Shown: in pieces, positions 10,836 to 21,189 of the stretch | How the letters are laid out: each line of letters begins with the position of its first letter | How positions within the stretch are numbered: position 1 is the stretch's first letter | DNA from: Mesostigma viride | Lineage: Eukaryota > Streptophyta > Mesostigmatophyceae > Mesostigmatales > Mesostigmataceae | Assembly: GCA_009746045.1 (NCBI GenBank) | Contig: RPFO01000213.1 | Span: forward strand, 10,804,957-10,868,956 | Reading direction: 5' to 3' | DNA: 64,000 nucleotides | Translations under genes and position numbers: made by a program | Notes under the pieces: generated by a model | What the model saw: the letters and a program-made list of their open reading frames with translations, nothing else | What the model was told of the DNA's origin: nothing | Database searches by the model: none

Positions 10836-11818
10836 CAAGACCACCACGGTCACCCGCGGGCGCTTCCTGGTTCTCCTTGTCGCTGTCACTGTCGCTGTCG
10901 CTCACAACGATATAAGCTCTGGCACCCTGCTACCCGCTGCGCCGTCGTCGGCCCGCTGTCGGCCCGCGATGACAGCGTCGTCACCGTTAGTGTAGTAGAC
11001 AGGTGACAACCCGTCGTTGGCACCCCGCGGATGACAGAGTCGTCACCGTTAGTATAGTAGACAGGTGACAACCCGTCGTTTCCACCCTGCGGGTTGTATC
11101 TTGGCACCTCGCGGTCGCCAAGCTCCTCGTCGCCTAGACCAGCGACCCCCACAGCTCCCACCTCAAGGTCACTGTCGTAACCCAGAGGGGCGAACTCCTC
11201 CCAACGCGTCACACGAACGCGAAGAGGTTGGAGCAGTTCCTGAAAAGGAACTCTCCCTCGCTCCGGAATCCTGCCGACTCGTGTCGCACGCTGACCTCCG
11301 GTGATGGCTTCCGCAGTCGCCTCGACCTCTGCCAGCCGCCTGTAGCGCTCCGCCCCGCGTCGCTCACGTCGAACTGGTCCCGCTGCAACTCCCTCGTCGC
11401 CAATTACGCCTGCGAACGTACGTTGTACACCCGCACCCGCTGCTGCCTGCACTAACTCGTGTCGCACCGCACCAGCTGGCTCCGCAGCTTCTCCTCGCCT
11501 GGCCGCCAACTCCGCACGCACCCGGTCAACTAAGGCTGTAATCACAGTCTGGATCCCGACCAGACCGTGCAGCTCTTGCTCGATGTCGTCGACGTTCCGG
11601 TGTGCCGGAATGACGATGGTTCGGACGTGCTGCAGAATGCGCTCCCAATCCTCGACCTGGTCGTCGACGAATTGCACAAAGTTGCGATTAACAGGTGGAC
11701 GATCTGCAAGCAATAAAGATAAATCTCGAACCACACGACGCAATTCAGGCGAAATGGAACCACCAGCAGACTGCCGAGGAAACCGGAAATTCTGCTGCCG
11801 TTGTTCTTCCTGCACCAT
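10836..11818 (-). CDS. ORF0 protein upstream of gag in Copia-like B1
   Basis: Starts MVQEEQRQQNFRFPRQSAGG at 11818. Residues 20-90 are helical (RRVVRDLSLLLADRPPVNRN, then FVQFVDDQVEDWERILQHVR). An Ala/Arg/Glu-rich region and LGYDSDLEVG follow. In frame it ends near 10,886. A neighbouring frame carries the acidic tail SDSDSDSDKENQ found in B2, to about 10,836. A direct duplication of about 50 bases at 10,978-11,080 lengthens the C-terminus relative to B2. No catalytic motif is visible. Conservation with B2 (43.4 kb) at protein level supports it as a real element gene. Confidence 0.65.
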
Positions 11819-12120
11819 TCGACACCTGACGAGCTTCTCGCGCCGTCAACGCTGCACGCAGCAAACAGCAACGACCCTCCTGGTCGTTCCGTCGAGACTG
11901 CTTGTAATTTGAGTTAACGTTTTTAAACGCAATGTATAGGATATGGTTGCAATGCAGCAATGTGTGAATATGGTTGGAACGGAGCTTTGTTAAAAATTGG
12001 ATAATGCTACAGCGCTCACACGCTTGAGGCTTGTGCACGAGTTTGCCAAGTCAAGGCAACACACGTGAGGCGGGCTCGCAAGAGATCTGCCCAATTGGCA
12101 CTGGCCTATTCTTTATATAC

Positions 12121-12723
12121 TAAAAATATAATTACTTACAGCAGAGTGAAATCACTCAAACCAAAGCAAACGCCCAGCTATAAACCTATATACAGAGCCA
12201 TGTCAAAGCTCTATACTACGATAAGACCAATGGAAACGCCTAACGGGAGGAACCTAATAGCCCTGCTGCACCGCAAAATCAGCCCGCGTACGGCGGAGCA
12301 TGATGTCAGCCATGGCCCGAGTCAGCGCCACCGACAAGCGCTGACGCCAATATGACGTCCAGGTCCGCGCCGACCATGGGGCCCGCTGGCCCTCCAGGTC
12401 CAGCCGGTCCTCCCGGAGCCGGCAACACTCCTTGAAGAAGGCGGAGGTCAGGGGCCCCATGGCCCCAAACTCCTCCAGGACAAAGGGCACCACACGATGG
12501 TGCCCGACGTCGCCGTAGGCCAGGAGCTTGGCCCGCTCCGCCCGGTCCGCCGTGTAACCTGCCGTGAGGGAGGCCCCAGCCACGTGGCTAAGAGCCAAGG
12601 GCCGCGCCACCGAAACGTCAATAAGCAGATGCCGGCCACCCCCCTCAAAGTCCAGCACCACGATGTCAGGCCGGTGGTTGGGGGAATAGAAGGCAGCGCC
12701 ATCCGCATCCTCGGACCGGATGT
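12121..12723 (-). mobile_element. 5'-truncated LINE fragment inserted in the B1 LTR
   Basis: Flanked by a direct duplication ctttatatac (12,111-12,120 and 12,724-12,733). The minus-strand ORF 12,254-12,661 encodes a C-terminal non-LTR retrotransposon segment: DVSVARPLALSHVAGASLTA, then RAERAKLLAYGD and VVPFVLEEFGAMGP. This pattern is seen after the RT domain in LINE ORF2 proteins. Loss of everything upstream with a 10-bp target duplication fits target-primed reverse transcription. The 3' end has no poly(A), only an A/T-rich end. Confidence 0.8.
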
Positions 12724-12745
12724 CTTTATATACTTGTGCACTGTG

Positions 12746-13551
12746 TGTCAGGATTTTAGATAATCCTGGTTGTGCCCGTTTGCTAGCCCATGTAATGTTG
12801 TGGCCAACTTTCTGTAAACGGGGGAATAATTAGGAATGCGTCCTTAATAATCGCTTCCGCCCACCGTATTTCTGGCCAAGATTGTGAGGGCTAGGTAGTG
12901 CTTGCCGTGTCCTTTACGGCGCTAGTTTTCTTATTGAAAACAGCTGAGTGAGTATACAAGTTAGCCCTGTACCTCGGCACTATATACGCATATCATTTAT
13001 GGACATGCTAGTGGTTGCATGAATTTCTTTAGTGAACTATTGTACGTTTCTGGCGCTGCCTAGGAGGCGCTGTGGCCTAGTCCCCGCATGCCATAACGTC
13101 GTGCCAACTAATGTTGGTCACCGTCACTTGTGGTGAAAAGTTTGCTCAATTTCGTACCGTAAGATTTGTAATGGATCAACGGTAGCAAACAGTGTAGCCG
13201 CCACTGAAGGACTTTGTCCCTTCCACATAAGTGACTCATGGTACACGAGAAATTTACCTTGTTGGTCCCCATGTGTATGGGTAAGCCCTAGTTGGGTATG
13301 GCTGCCTTGTTGGTAGCCTAAAGCCATGCTCTTGTTGAGTATGCAACAGTCTCTTGTTGAGATTGTGTAGTGGCATTGTTTGCCCAAGCCCATCCTTGTT
13401 GGATGGGATTGACCTCTAGTTGAGGCCTACCTCCTTGTTGGAGACCAACCCCAAAGTAATATATCAACCAAGCAATATTTTGTGGCTGTCATCACATTGG
13501 GTAACAAGGGGTCAAAAAGATCTTTCCTCCTCCACCTTCAACAATTTAACA
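12746..13551 (+). repeat. 5' LTR of the non-autonomous element
   Basis: Starts TGTCAGGATTTTAGATAATC and ends CAACAATTTAACA. It carries no credible coding sequence; the 89-codon antisense ORF at 13,124-13,393 is just the reverse of the hairpin region. The last third holds a run of small hairpins (separate entry). Confidence 0.93.
13256..13443 (+). other. array of miniature hairpins with a constant TTGTT/TAGTT loop (LTR1)
   Basis: Nine short inverted repeats follow each other, with arms that differ but pair. They are ACC-TTGTT-GGT (13,256), CCCAT-GTGT-ATGGG (13,268), CCC-TAGTT-GGG (13,286), GGCTGCC-TTGTT-GGTAGCC (13,300), ATGCTC-TTGTT-GAGTAT (13,326), TCTC-TTGTT-GAGA (13,350), CCCATCC-TTGTT-GGATGGG (13,389), CCTC-TAGTT-GAGG (13,413) and CTCC-TTGTT-GGAG (13,431). 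Eight share a 5-base loop T(T/A)GTT while the arms vary, a covariation-like pattern. They lie in the 3' third of the LTR and should be transcribed. A function in packaging, translation or processing is only inference. Confidence 0.8.
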
Positions 13552-14408
13552 TGGTATCGTTATGGGAGTGACCCATGAACCCATTTCTTGAGCCGTAAAC
13601 CGTTTCTCCAAAAGCCGCACTTTCCGGATCCCGTTTTTTGAGCGGTCGGCCTGCAGCCAGGTACCCAACTTTGAGCGTGCAGATCTTTTGACTGGGACAT
13701 TATTTTTCACCGCTCTTAGATGCGTTGGAAGCGTCACATCGTCCTCGTTTCAACGCCGCCAAGAACGCTGTCATCGGCATCCTGGTGCAAAAGTTACTCA
13801 AGTTCGCACCGACCTACCTGGCCAGCTCGTCAGTGCGCATATCTTTTCAACGACTCATCTGTTTAAGCCCGTTAAGGTGTCGTTGAAAAGGGCATTCTGT
13901 GGCGATTCTATCAAGTTATAACGCGCCCCAAGCTGTTTAGTACTACGGCAACTACGTTCATTCCTGTCGGACCAGCGGATTTCCGGAAGTTCTCATCTTT
14001 CTCGTCAACAGCACATCCGTTTGGACCGTGCTAGGCGTCCATCGACGCGGAATTTTATGCTCGTTTCAACAAGCTATCATACGTCGTCATCGGTTTGATA
14101 CAACGCCAACAACACTCATTTCCGTGGCGCCAGCTGACGGACCTTTGCCGACATGCAACTTTTACGTGGCTCCTCTTTTTGAGCCATTTGTGACGTCCTC
14201 GGATTCGTCTCTTTCTTCCGGTTTTAACAAGCCATCACACGTTTCAGTTCCTCAAGCTTTTCGACAACTGCATTGATTTGAAGTCGTCATGTTTTGGCTT
14301 ACCGTGTAAGGGGGGAGTGGCAGGGTTGTTTCTACCCGGCAAGCCCTACTGCCTAAGTAAGGGGGGAGCACAGTTGTTTGAGTCAATCCCAGCAACGTGC
14401 AAGGGGGG
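13552..14408 (+). other. internal region of the non-autonomous element, no gene
   Basis: 857 bp between the LTRs. ORFs are at most 82 codons and show no recognisable domain. It begins with the primer-site-like TGGTATCG and ends with AAGGGGGG. Confidence 0.8.
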
Positions 14409-15214
14409 TGTCAGGATTTTAGATAATCCTGGTTGTGCCCGTTTGCTAGCCCATGTAATGTTGTGGCCAACTTTCTGTAAACGGGGGAATAATTAGGAAT
14501 GCGTCCTTAATAATCGCTTCCGCCCACCGTATTTCTGGCCAAGATTGTGAGGGCTAGGTAGTGCTTGCCGTGTCCTTTACGGCGCTAGTTTTCTTATTGA
14601 AAACAGCTGAGTGAGTATACAAGTTAGCCCTGTACCTCGGCACTATATACGCATATCATTTATGGACATGCTAGTGGTTGCATGAATTTCTTTAGTGAAC
14701 TATTGTACGTTTCTGGCGCTGCCTAGGAGGCGCTGTGGCCTAGTCCCCGCATGCCATAACGTCGTGCCAACTAATGTTGGTCACCGTCACTTGTGGTGAA
14801 AAGTTTGCTCAATTTCGTACCGTAAGATTTGTAATGGATCAACGGTAGCAAACAGTGTAGCCGCCACTGAAGGACTTTGTCCCTTCCACATAAGTGACTC
14901 ATGGTACACGAGAAATTTACCTTGTTGGTCCCCATGTGTATGGGTAAGCCCTAGTTGGGTATGGCTGCCTTGTTGGTAGCCTAAAGCCATGCTCTTGTTG
15001 AGTATGCAACAGTCTCTTGTTGAGATTGTGTAGTGGCATTGTTTGCCCAAGCCCATCCTTGTTGGATGGGATTGACCTCTAGTTGAGGCCTACCTCCTTG
15101 TTGGAGACCAACCCCAAAGTAATATATCAACCAAGCAATATTTTGTGGCTGTCATCACATTGGGTAACAAGGGGTCAAAAAGATCTTTCCTCCTCCACCT
15201 TCAACAATTTAACA
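14409..15214 (+). repeat. 3' LTR of the non-autonomous element
   Basis: Same 806-bp length and sequence as 12,746-13,551 wherever compared. The hairpin array recurs at 14,919-15,106 (offset 1,663). The LTR is followed by the target duplication CTGTG and the remainder of the B1 LTR. Confidence 0.93.
14919..15106 (+). other. array of miniature hairpins (LTR2 copy)
   Basis: Same nine hairpins as in LTR1, shifted by 1,663 bases, with the same T(T/A)GTT loops. Confidence 0.8.
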
Positions 15215-15684
15215 CTGTGCTTTGCTAGTCCTGAGCAGCCTAGGAGGCCTGCTCAGTAATAACACTCCCGGTACAGTATTCACTACCTGTACAGCGCCCA
15301 GTTCCTATACAGTAGGTCTGCCATACAGGTACAGTGACCACAGAGCACAGTCCACAGTGACTACTGCGTCTGCACCTAGAAGTCCAGGACTAAGCCTGCG
15401 GTACCAACAGACCACAGGTTAAGGTTCCTATTTCCTGCGTACGACGTATTAATCCAATACCGTCGTAGGTTCAGCACCTAATTCCTGTCAGCCCAGGAAT
15501 TACTGTCGACCCCATATGTCGTCGGCAAATATTCACGTCCGACTTAGAAGAACAGCCGGCTCGCGCGCGGGAAGTCGGAACGCCATAACTTTCTGGATAC
15601 TTGTCGGAATGAACTCGTTCCGGTGCCGCTGGAATCGCAGAGATATGCCGAATCAGGTACACGCCAATGCGCTTGGCGTTAACT

Positions 15685-17149
15685 ACGTCTGCAGTTGACA
15701 CTAGCAGGAGTCGTTCAGGGTGGGGTGCGGCGGGGAGGGAATGACAAAAAGCTGTGATCTGAGCAAAAAGGATAAATATACAAAGATGCTACCGGCCATG
15801 CAAGGAAGCGAGACATAGTCCAGCAATGCCACGAATGTCAACCAAAGCTACTGGATTGCAAAGAAGGTTCTACCGACAGCGAAGGAATTGGTACGAATAA
15901 TGCAAACTATTTGTAGCTCAGAGCATCACCAGCGGGCTACAAAAAAATCATGCACGGAAGCTGGAAGAACAAGGCCAATGGTGGCTGACACGCACAGCAC
16001 GTTGATAATTTGAGGAATGAGCACTACATAAAGAATGATCACCGTTGCTCACCATCAAGAATTCGCCGCGCTGGACAGACCAAGAGCTTGTCGCTGACGC
16101 ATGCGATGGGGCCGCGTGCAAGTCCAACGGTATCAGGCATCACAAGTACACGCGCAAAATTGACACCACAATGGCAACACAGATGCACACATACGAATGT
16201 ATAACGACCGAAAGCATAAACAGAGAATCAGTTGGTTAAGACAAGGAAAGTGGCGCAAGAGCAGCCCATGTCATGCAACTCTCAATCTGAACAAGGTTAT
16301 GCCCTTCATGAAAACTAAATCGGATGTCGTTTGCATAGTCTATTGACCTTGTACATACGAATGAGATAGCAAAACTGCTGCAGCATATTCATGGCAAGCA
16401 CGGCTAACTTGACATGAAACCGAGCGGCCCATAGCAGCCTTGGCCCTAGGGCGATACGTGAGAATACCACGTGCGTACGGCATGCATGTCGATGCAAACT
16501 TATTAGTATTTCAGGCGAGGAATTCCTTGCTCACCTCAACTGGTAAAGAGTGGGCAGCTTCTGGATGTCCGAATGTGCTGTGCCTACCACTGAGCGAACA
16601 GATCGATTAAAGCTTCATTCTAGACCATGCCTATGTTTCTCCCCCGATGGCTGCAGTTAGCCTCTAGTCGTGGACATAGGCTAAGTACCAGATAGCAATG
16701 TGCTATCTGGGGTTTCGCACGTGTAGGCTCGGTCAGAAGTCCCGGCTATATGTGATTCGGCAGGCTAGACTATTAGATAGCCGAGTCCTGGTGACGGACG
16801 CCAGTACCCAAGCAGGATTGGCGGTACGGCGTCGCCAGTACCCACTCGGGACTGGCATTGAGGTGTCGGATGTTGGACGAGGGTCCTGAGAGTCTAGCAG
16901 TGGCGTCGCGCCACTCAGGCTGCACCACAGAGCCCAACGGCCACTGTCGGCTGCTCCAGACGTGGCAGCCGGGCAGGGCGTTGCTTGTCGAGAATGCTAA
17001 ATGCCCTTGTGCACGTTGTGTGCGGGGCTTGTGATTTATTGTAATAAACACATGCGTTAGGCCATTGAGCATTGAGAGGTCCATTCGTTTATTAACTTGA
17101 ATTAAAGTCGTTTATACCATAGACAAAATCATGGGAGATCCTATTATGC
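15685..17149. other. stretch without a recognised gene
   Basis: ORFs are at most 103 codons, on both strands, with no family resemblance. One strong hairpin lies at 16,688-16,710 (CCAGATAGCA, loop ATG, TGCTATCTGG). A shorter imperfect inverted repeat of CCAGTACCCA-type sequence lies at about 16,800-16,855. The flank at 15,685 is the outer edge of the B1 5' LTR. Confidence 0.6.
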
Positions 17150-18300
17150 CAGAAATTTAAAAAGAAGCGGATAGATGATGCTGGCTGGCAGACGGTGCCA
17201 ACAGTAGAGGAGAAGGCTGCGGCAAAGAAAATTAAAAAAGCAAGAAGGGCGCAGGCAGAGCAGGAACAGCTAGTGGCTAGGCAGCTAGCGACAGCGATAG
17301 CTCAGCAAAGCGTCAAGGCAGCCGCCCAAGAGCGGCAGCTGGCAGCCCAACAACAACAGGTAACCTCCATGGCCGAAGTGGCCGAAAAATCTGTTTTTTC
17401 TAGCCCAGCTAGCTCGCAAAAATCTGTAAGCAGTATGCGGTCCCCCAGCCCTCAGGCAAGCCCCGCTGCATGACCTTCCCGCTAAGGCACCGTACCAACC
17501 TCCTCAGGAGGAGGGCGGAATAGCCAAAAGCAGTGGAGAACAAGCGGGGGTGCCGATCGTCCCCTCATCCGCTCAGAAAGCGGGGGGGTACGAGAGGAAG
17601 CTGAAGAGGGACGCATACATGTTCAAAATGCGGACCAAGAAGGTCCCAGGACCCGTCATCGGCAGCTAGCATTCAGCTGTCTGATGACGAGGTCACCCTC
17701 TCCCCAGGGGTTTCTGATGGGGAGATTGAGATGAATCTACTCAATCAGGCGGTCGAACAGGCCGCCGCCCAGTTTGTAGAGGCAGGGCGTCTTGCACAGC
17801 AAGAGCGGGACCGCAAAAAGACAGCGGCCCGCAACATGACTGCTGAAAAGCAGCTGGCTGCCATGCAAGCTGGAGAGGTGCTCCATGAGCGCCTCTTCAA
17901 TGAGCTGGTTGTTGCACCGAGGGGGTCACGCTAACAGCGGACCAACTCAATTCCCTCCTGTTGCAGCTGACCAAGCTGCAGGAGAAGATGCAGGCAACAG
18001 AAACGCCTGCACTCCCTGCACATACCCTCCCCACCCGTGGCAATGATTTGAGCCAGAGGGCGGCGGGAGGGGCCGTGTCACCAAGGGTGCTGCAGGGCAA
18101 GAGCCAGGGCACAGTCCCCAGCTCCCCCAGCAAACCCCCAAGTGACCCGGATGCCCAGGAGCTCCACCGCCGCAAGGTGGTGGAGAATAGACTCCTAGAG
18201 GCCATGATAGCCCGTGAGGGCGGCCTGGCAGCCCAAGCAGCAGAGCTGCAGCGGCTCGGCCAGGCCAAGGGTTTTCCTAGCAGCAGCGGAGTAATTAATT
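17150..18300 (+). pseudogene. decayed Lys/Gln/Ala-rich coding region, possibly a retroelement ORF1/gag
   Basis: Coding-like segments in changing frames: 17,160-17,473 (GWQTVPTVEEKAAAKKIKKA, then a Gln-rich coiled-coil-like part), about 17,475-17,670 (APYQPPQEEGGIAKSSGEQ), 17,670-17,934 (LSDDEVTLSPGVSDGEIEM, then NLLNQAVEQAAAQF) and 17,935-18,302 (ADQLNSLLLQLTKLQEKMQ ... RRKVVENRLLEAMIAREGG). Together they suggest one protein of about 370 residues, highly charged and helical, broken by at least three frameshifts. No catalytic or zinc motif is visible. A LINE 3' end with a TAAT repeat tail has landed in its end. Confidence 0.4.
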
Positions 18301-18873
18301 AATTAATTAATTAATAGACACGTGACTGCGTCACGTGAGCATAAGTCCTCAGTGGGAGGGGAACATGGGATGGAATGGATGGTATAAGCTATCTAGGTCC
18401 TAGTTACAGGGGTGTGGGCACCGCGGCCCGAATCGCTATGAATGCCATACTTGGTCACACGCGGAGCCCCCACAGGCTTGGGGGTGGTCTCCTTCATCAC
18501 TACTTGCCATCTATCCTTGCGCACCATCTGCCTTCATATTACAGACAAACCAGGAGGCTGCCCGGGGGTGAGCCCGTCACGTCTAGTGTAGCACATGTCC
18601 ATGCCGAGTCTATCACGAAAAGTCCACGGGTGGCGGCCCTGCCGCGCGCGGCCGGGGGCACGCCAGGTGAGGACATATCGCCCAGGCTGGGCGGGCTTGG
18701 TGCCAGCTAGTCTATCTGATGTATCTGCCTGATCTGTGCGGGCCAGGTGCCCGGCTAGGCCCAGGCGCCTGTGCCTAATCATGTGGGAAACATAGGGCAA
18801 ATCAGCGTACAAATCCTCATTACTAATGTGAAAACCAAAGGGGATGTTAAGGGCCTTGCGCAGCAACTTGGTG
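18301..18873 (-). mobile_element. LINE-2, 3' part (end of ORF2 and 3' tail)
   Basis: Minus-strand ORF 18,534-18,866 encodes LLRKALNIPFGFHISNEDLY, then PYVSHMIRHRRLGLAGHLAR. This is the module following RT in many LINE ORF2 proteins. At the 3' end (left) is a (TTAA)n/(TAAT)n microsatellite at 18,293-18,315, a typical simple-repeat LINE tail. The upstream part of the same ORF resumes at 33,114, across the CACTA element. Confidence 0.75.
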
Positions 18874-18891
18874 CACTAGGAACTCAGGAAC

Positions 18892-19260
18892 CGTAAAAGT
18901 GGTAAAAGTGGTAAATGTGGGTGGTAAAAAGTGGTAAAAAGTGGTAAAAAGTGGTAAAAAGGGGTAAAAAGGGGTAAAAAGTGTTAAAAAGTGGTAAAAA
19001 GTGGTAAAAAGTGGTAAAAAGTGGTAAAACGCTAGAAGAAAAGCAGGTGGTAAAATCGTTTTACCACCTTTTACCACCTCAGTTTTACCACTTTACTGTC
19101 AAAGTGGTAAAAAATACCACAAAGTGGTAAAAGCGAGGGTGGTAAAAACACGCCACAAAGTGGTAAAAGCGAGGGTGGTAAAAACACGCCACAAAGTGGT
19201 AAAAATGAGGGTGGTAAAAAAATACCACAAAGTGGTAAAAATGACAGTGATAAAAAAGGG
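18892..19260. repeat. left subterminal array of GTGGTAAAA motifs
   Basis: From 18,892 to about 19,027, gtggtaaaaa recurs with a 10-base period (variants ggggtaaaaa, gtgttaaaaa). From 19,060 to 19,260 the motif occurs in both orientations, as ccaccttttaccacc and as cacaaagtggtaaaa spaced by about 33 bases. The mirror array sits at the right end. Binding by an element-encoded protein is inferred from the En/Spm model. Confidence 0.85.
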
Positions 19261-19824
19261 GAAAATGCAGATTTTGCCAGCATTACAACACAAGCACTGT
19301 TAAGAACAGCTTAACAGGCCATCATTCCAAATGGTTTCTTTGTTAGAAATAATAATACATCCCATTAACAGTTGTCTCTCTTGATTTACAATGAGGATTT
19401 AGCCCCACATTGGGCGGCTCATCGATACGTTTACACCATTGTGAAATAACACAGGCCGCATCAAGCCCAGCCAATTAATTTACTTCTTCTTCAGGTGTCA
19501 TCATGATCAACGATGCTTCTTTGCATGAACAAAGCCACACAGTTGCCAGCACTCATGCTCTGGAGGCCTGCAGGCACACAGAGCACCACCATTGAAGAGG
19601 ACACAAGGGCAGCAAGGCAGGGGGGGGGGGGCAGTCAGGCACGGCAGATAGTTGTTGCCCAGCAAAACATCCCATGGTGAAATCGGTTATGCCTGTGGGT
19701 ATGATGCATGACCTAGCATGAGAGTGATACATACATGAGTAACAAAAATATACGCACATGGCAATTGGGTGTGACAACACCACATCACTACATAGCTAAA
19801 ACGTGCTTCAGAAAAAACATTCCA

Positions 19825-20551
19825 CTAAATTACCGGATCAGGAGTCTGACTCTGGGACTCCTTTGCTTGCCGCTCCAGCTCAACTTTCCGCTGCGCTTTT
19901 GCCATCATGGCCTTGAGCGCGGCAAGCTCCAGCTCCGCCTCGGTGAGATCTGGCGCGGAGGGAGCATCGGCAGACGCCGTTGCGGCCCGGGGAGAGCTAG
20001 AGGCAGGCGGGATCGCTGGCGCGGAGGGAGCACCGGCAGACTCCGTTGCGGTCGAAGAGCTAGAGGCAGGCGGGATCGCTGGCGCGGAGGGAGCACCGGC
20101 AGACGCTGTTGCGGTCGAAGAGCTAGAGGCAGGCGGGATCGCTGGCGCGGAGGGAGCACCGGCAGACGCCATTGCGGGCGAAGGGCTAGAGGCAGGCGGG
20201 ATCGCTGGCGCGGAGGGAGCACCGGCAGACGCCGTTGCGGTCGAAGAGCTAGAGGCAGGCGGGATCGCTGGCGCGGAGGGAGCACCGGCAGACGCCGGCT
20301 CCTTGGGTGGCGCCCGCGCTCGCTTGGCCGGTACATACTCATCCGACACCTCCTCCTTCTCCTCTGCTGGCCCCCAACTCTCCTTCAATTTCGCACGTGC
20401 GCCTCGAAGGTCGTCGTCAGTGACGTTGCCCAGAAGGACCCACGCATTCTCGTTGCCCTCGGCGTCACCGTAATGCATCGTGGCAAAGTCAACAAACAGC
20501 ATTTGCGAGCCCCCATCGCGCTCCACAAACCGCGTGCCGTAAGGGGCCTTG
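19825..20551 (-). pseudogene. second CACTA gene, 3' part (TNPA-like candidate), split by insertion
   Basis: Minus-strand frame entering from 20,551 (APYGTRFVERDGGSQMLFVD), then WVLLGNVTDDDLRGARAKL. Next is a fivefold tandem repeat of SAGAPSAPAIPPASSS(S)TAT at 19,960-20,300 (about 60-bp units). A helical Glu/Lys-rich tail ends at 19,825. Joined to 25,647 across the nested element by removing one TTG copy, it forms a continuous frame with the upstream part. It may be the DNA-binding partner protein of the transposase, by position only. Confidence 0.6.
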
Positions 20552-20675
20552 CCCTAAGCTCGTCTGGATTTGTACATACTAGAACACGCAATTTGTAGTT
20601 CATTTTGAAAATTTGTATTTTATTGAATTTAAAGTTTCCACTAAAGTCTCTGAGGAAGGGGAAGCTCATAGGACC

Positions 20676-20899
20676 CGTGACACCGTGACATCGTGACACC
20701 GTGACACCGTGACACCTCAAAATGCATATAAACACACATCTTTGCATGTATGCAGTGATTATAAATGGGGATGATGTATTCAATGGGTCATTGCAAGTTT
20801 TACCTATGCTTCTGACACCGTGACACCGTGACACCGTGACACCGTGACACCGTGACACCGTGACACCGTGACACCGTGACACCGTGACACCGTGACACC
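20676..20899. repeat. GTGTCACGG minisatellite, left cluster
   Basis: Nine-base unit (caccgtgac on the plus strand) in two runs, about 20,678-20,716 and 20,815-20,899. It is the left subterminal partner of the cluster at 24.84-25.53 kb and lies in inverted orientation to it. Confidence 0.9.
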
Positions 20900-21189
20900 G
20901 CAAATTAATACCACGTATACACCTTCATAATAATCCTAGTAGAGACATTCATTTCTCCATACATCTCGGTCATCTCACCATATATCGATCGTCTCATGTT
21001 GATGTATTCTTGTTGTGCGTGTAGGTACCTTGCCGGGTCATGACAAGTTCAGCCATTCCTCGTTTATGCGGTCCAACGTCGCTTCAATAGGGCATGTGAT
21101 TAATATCTGGTAACAACTTATATATGTTGGCACGCCATGCGTCCAGGAATAGTTGTCTCACTTAATATGCATGCAAGCAACCATCAAAA

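Larger units (their letters stand above)
12746..15214 (+). mobile_element. non-autonomous LTR retrotransposon (LARD/TRIM-like), 2,469 bp
   Basis: Two direct repeats of exactly 806 bp (12,746-13,551 and 14,409-15,214) with TG...CA ends flank 857 bp of internal sequence. A 5-bp target duplication CTGTG is present at 12,741-12,745 and 15,215-15,219. Directly after LTR1 is TGGTATCG, like the start of an initiator-Met-tRNA primer site. Directly before LTR2 is AAGGGGGG, a polypurine tract. No gag or pol is present. The LTRs look identical wherever I compared them, so insertion is recent. The element sits inside the B1 LTR and is the youngest layer there. Confidence 0.93.
6742..15684 (-). mobile_element. 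Copia-like retrotransposon B1 (minus), 5' LTR to RT, interrupted
   Basis: Order on the minus strand: 5' LTR (15,684 to 12,040, with two insertions), ORF0 (11,818-10,836), gag with a CCHC knuckle (10,728-9,470), integrase (about 9,494-8,300), retropepsin-like domain (about 7,990-7,660) and reverse transcriptase (7,452-6,742). It is cut at 6742 by the Gypsy element. RNase H and the 3' LTR lie beyond the left edge. Copy B2 (35,087-45,153) is closely related in LTR, ORF0 and gag. Confidence 0.85.
12040..15684 (-). repeat. 5' LTR of Copia-like B1, split by two insertions
   Basis: LTR pieces are 12,040-12,120, 12,734-12,745 and 15,220-15,684, about 558 bp after removing the LINE and the non-autonomous LTR element. 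On the minus strand the LTR starts AGTTAACGCC, identical to the start of the B2 LTR at 35,087. It ends near GGCAAACT. The pieces align in order with B2 (35,087-35,456 plus 42,976-43,174), which fixes the nesting. Confidence 0.8.

Noticed and set aside
13124-13393. 89-codon ORF present in both LARD LTRs as a gene
   Set aside because: It is antisense to the hairpin array and identical simply because the LTRs are identical.
19907-20473. Plus-strand repeat ORF opposite the second CACTA gene
   Set aside because: It mirrors the tandem repeat of the minus-strand gene; the minus frame continues across the nested element, the plus frame does not.
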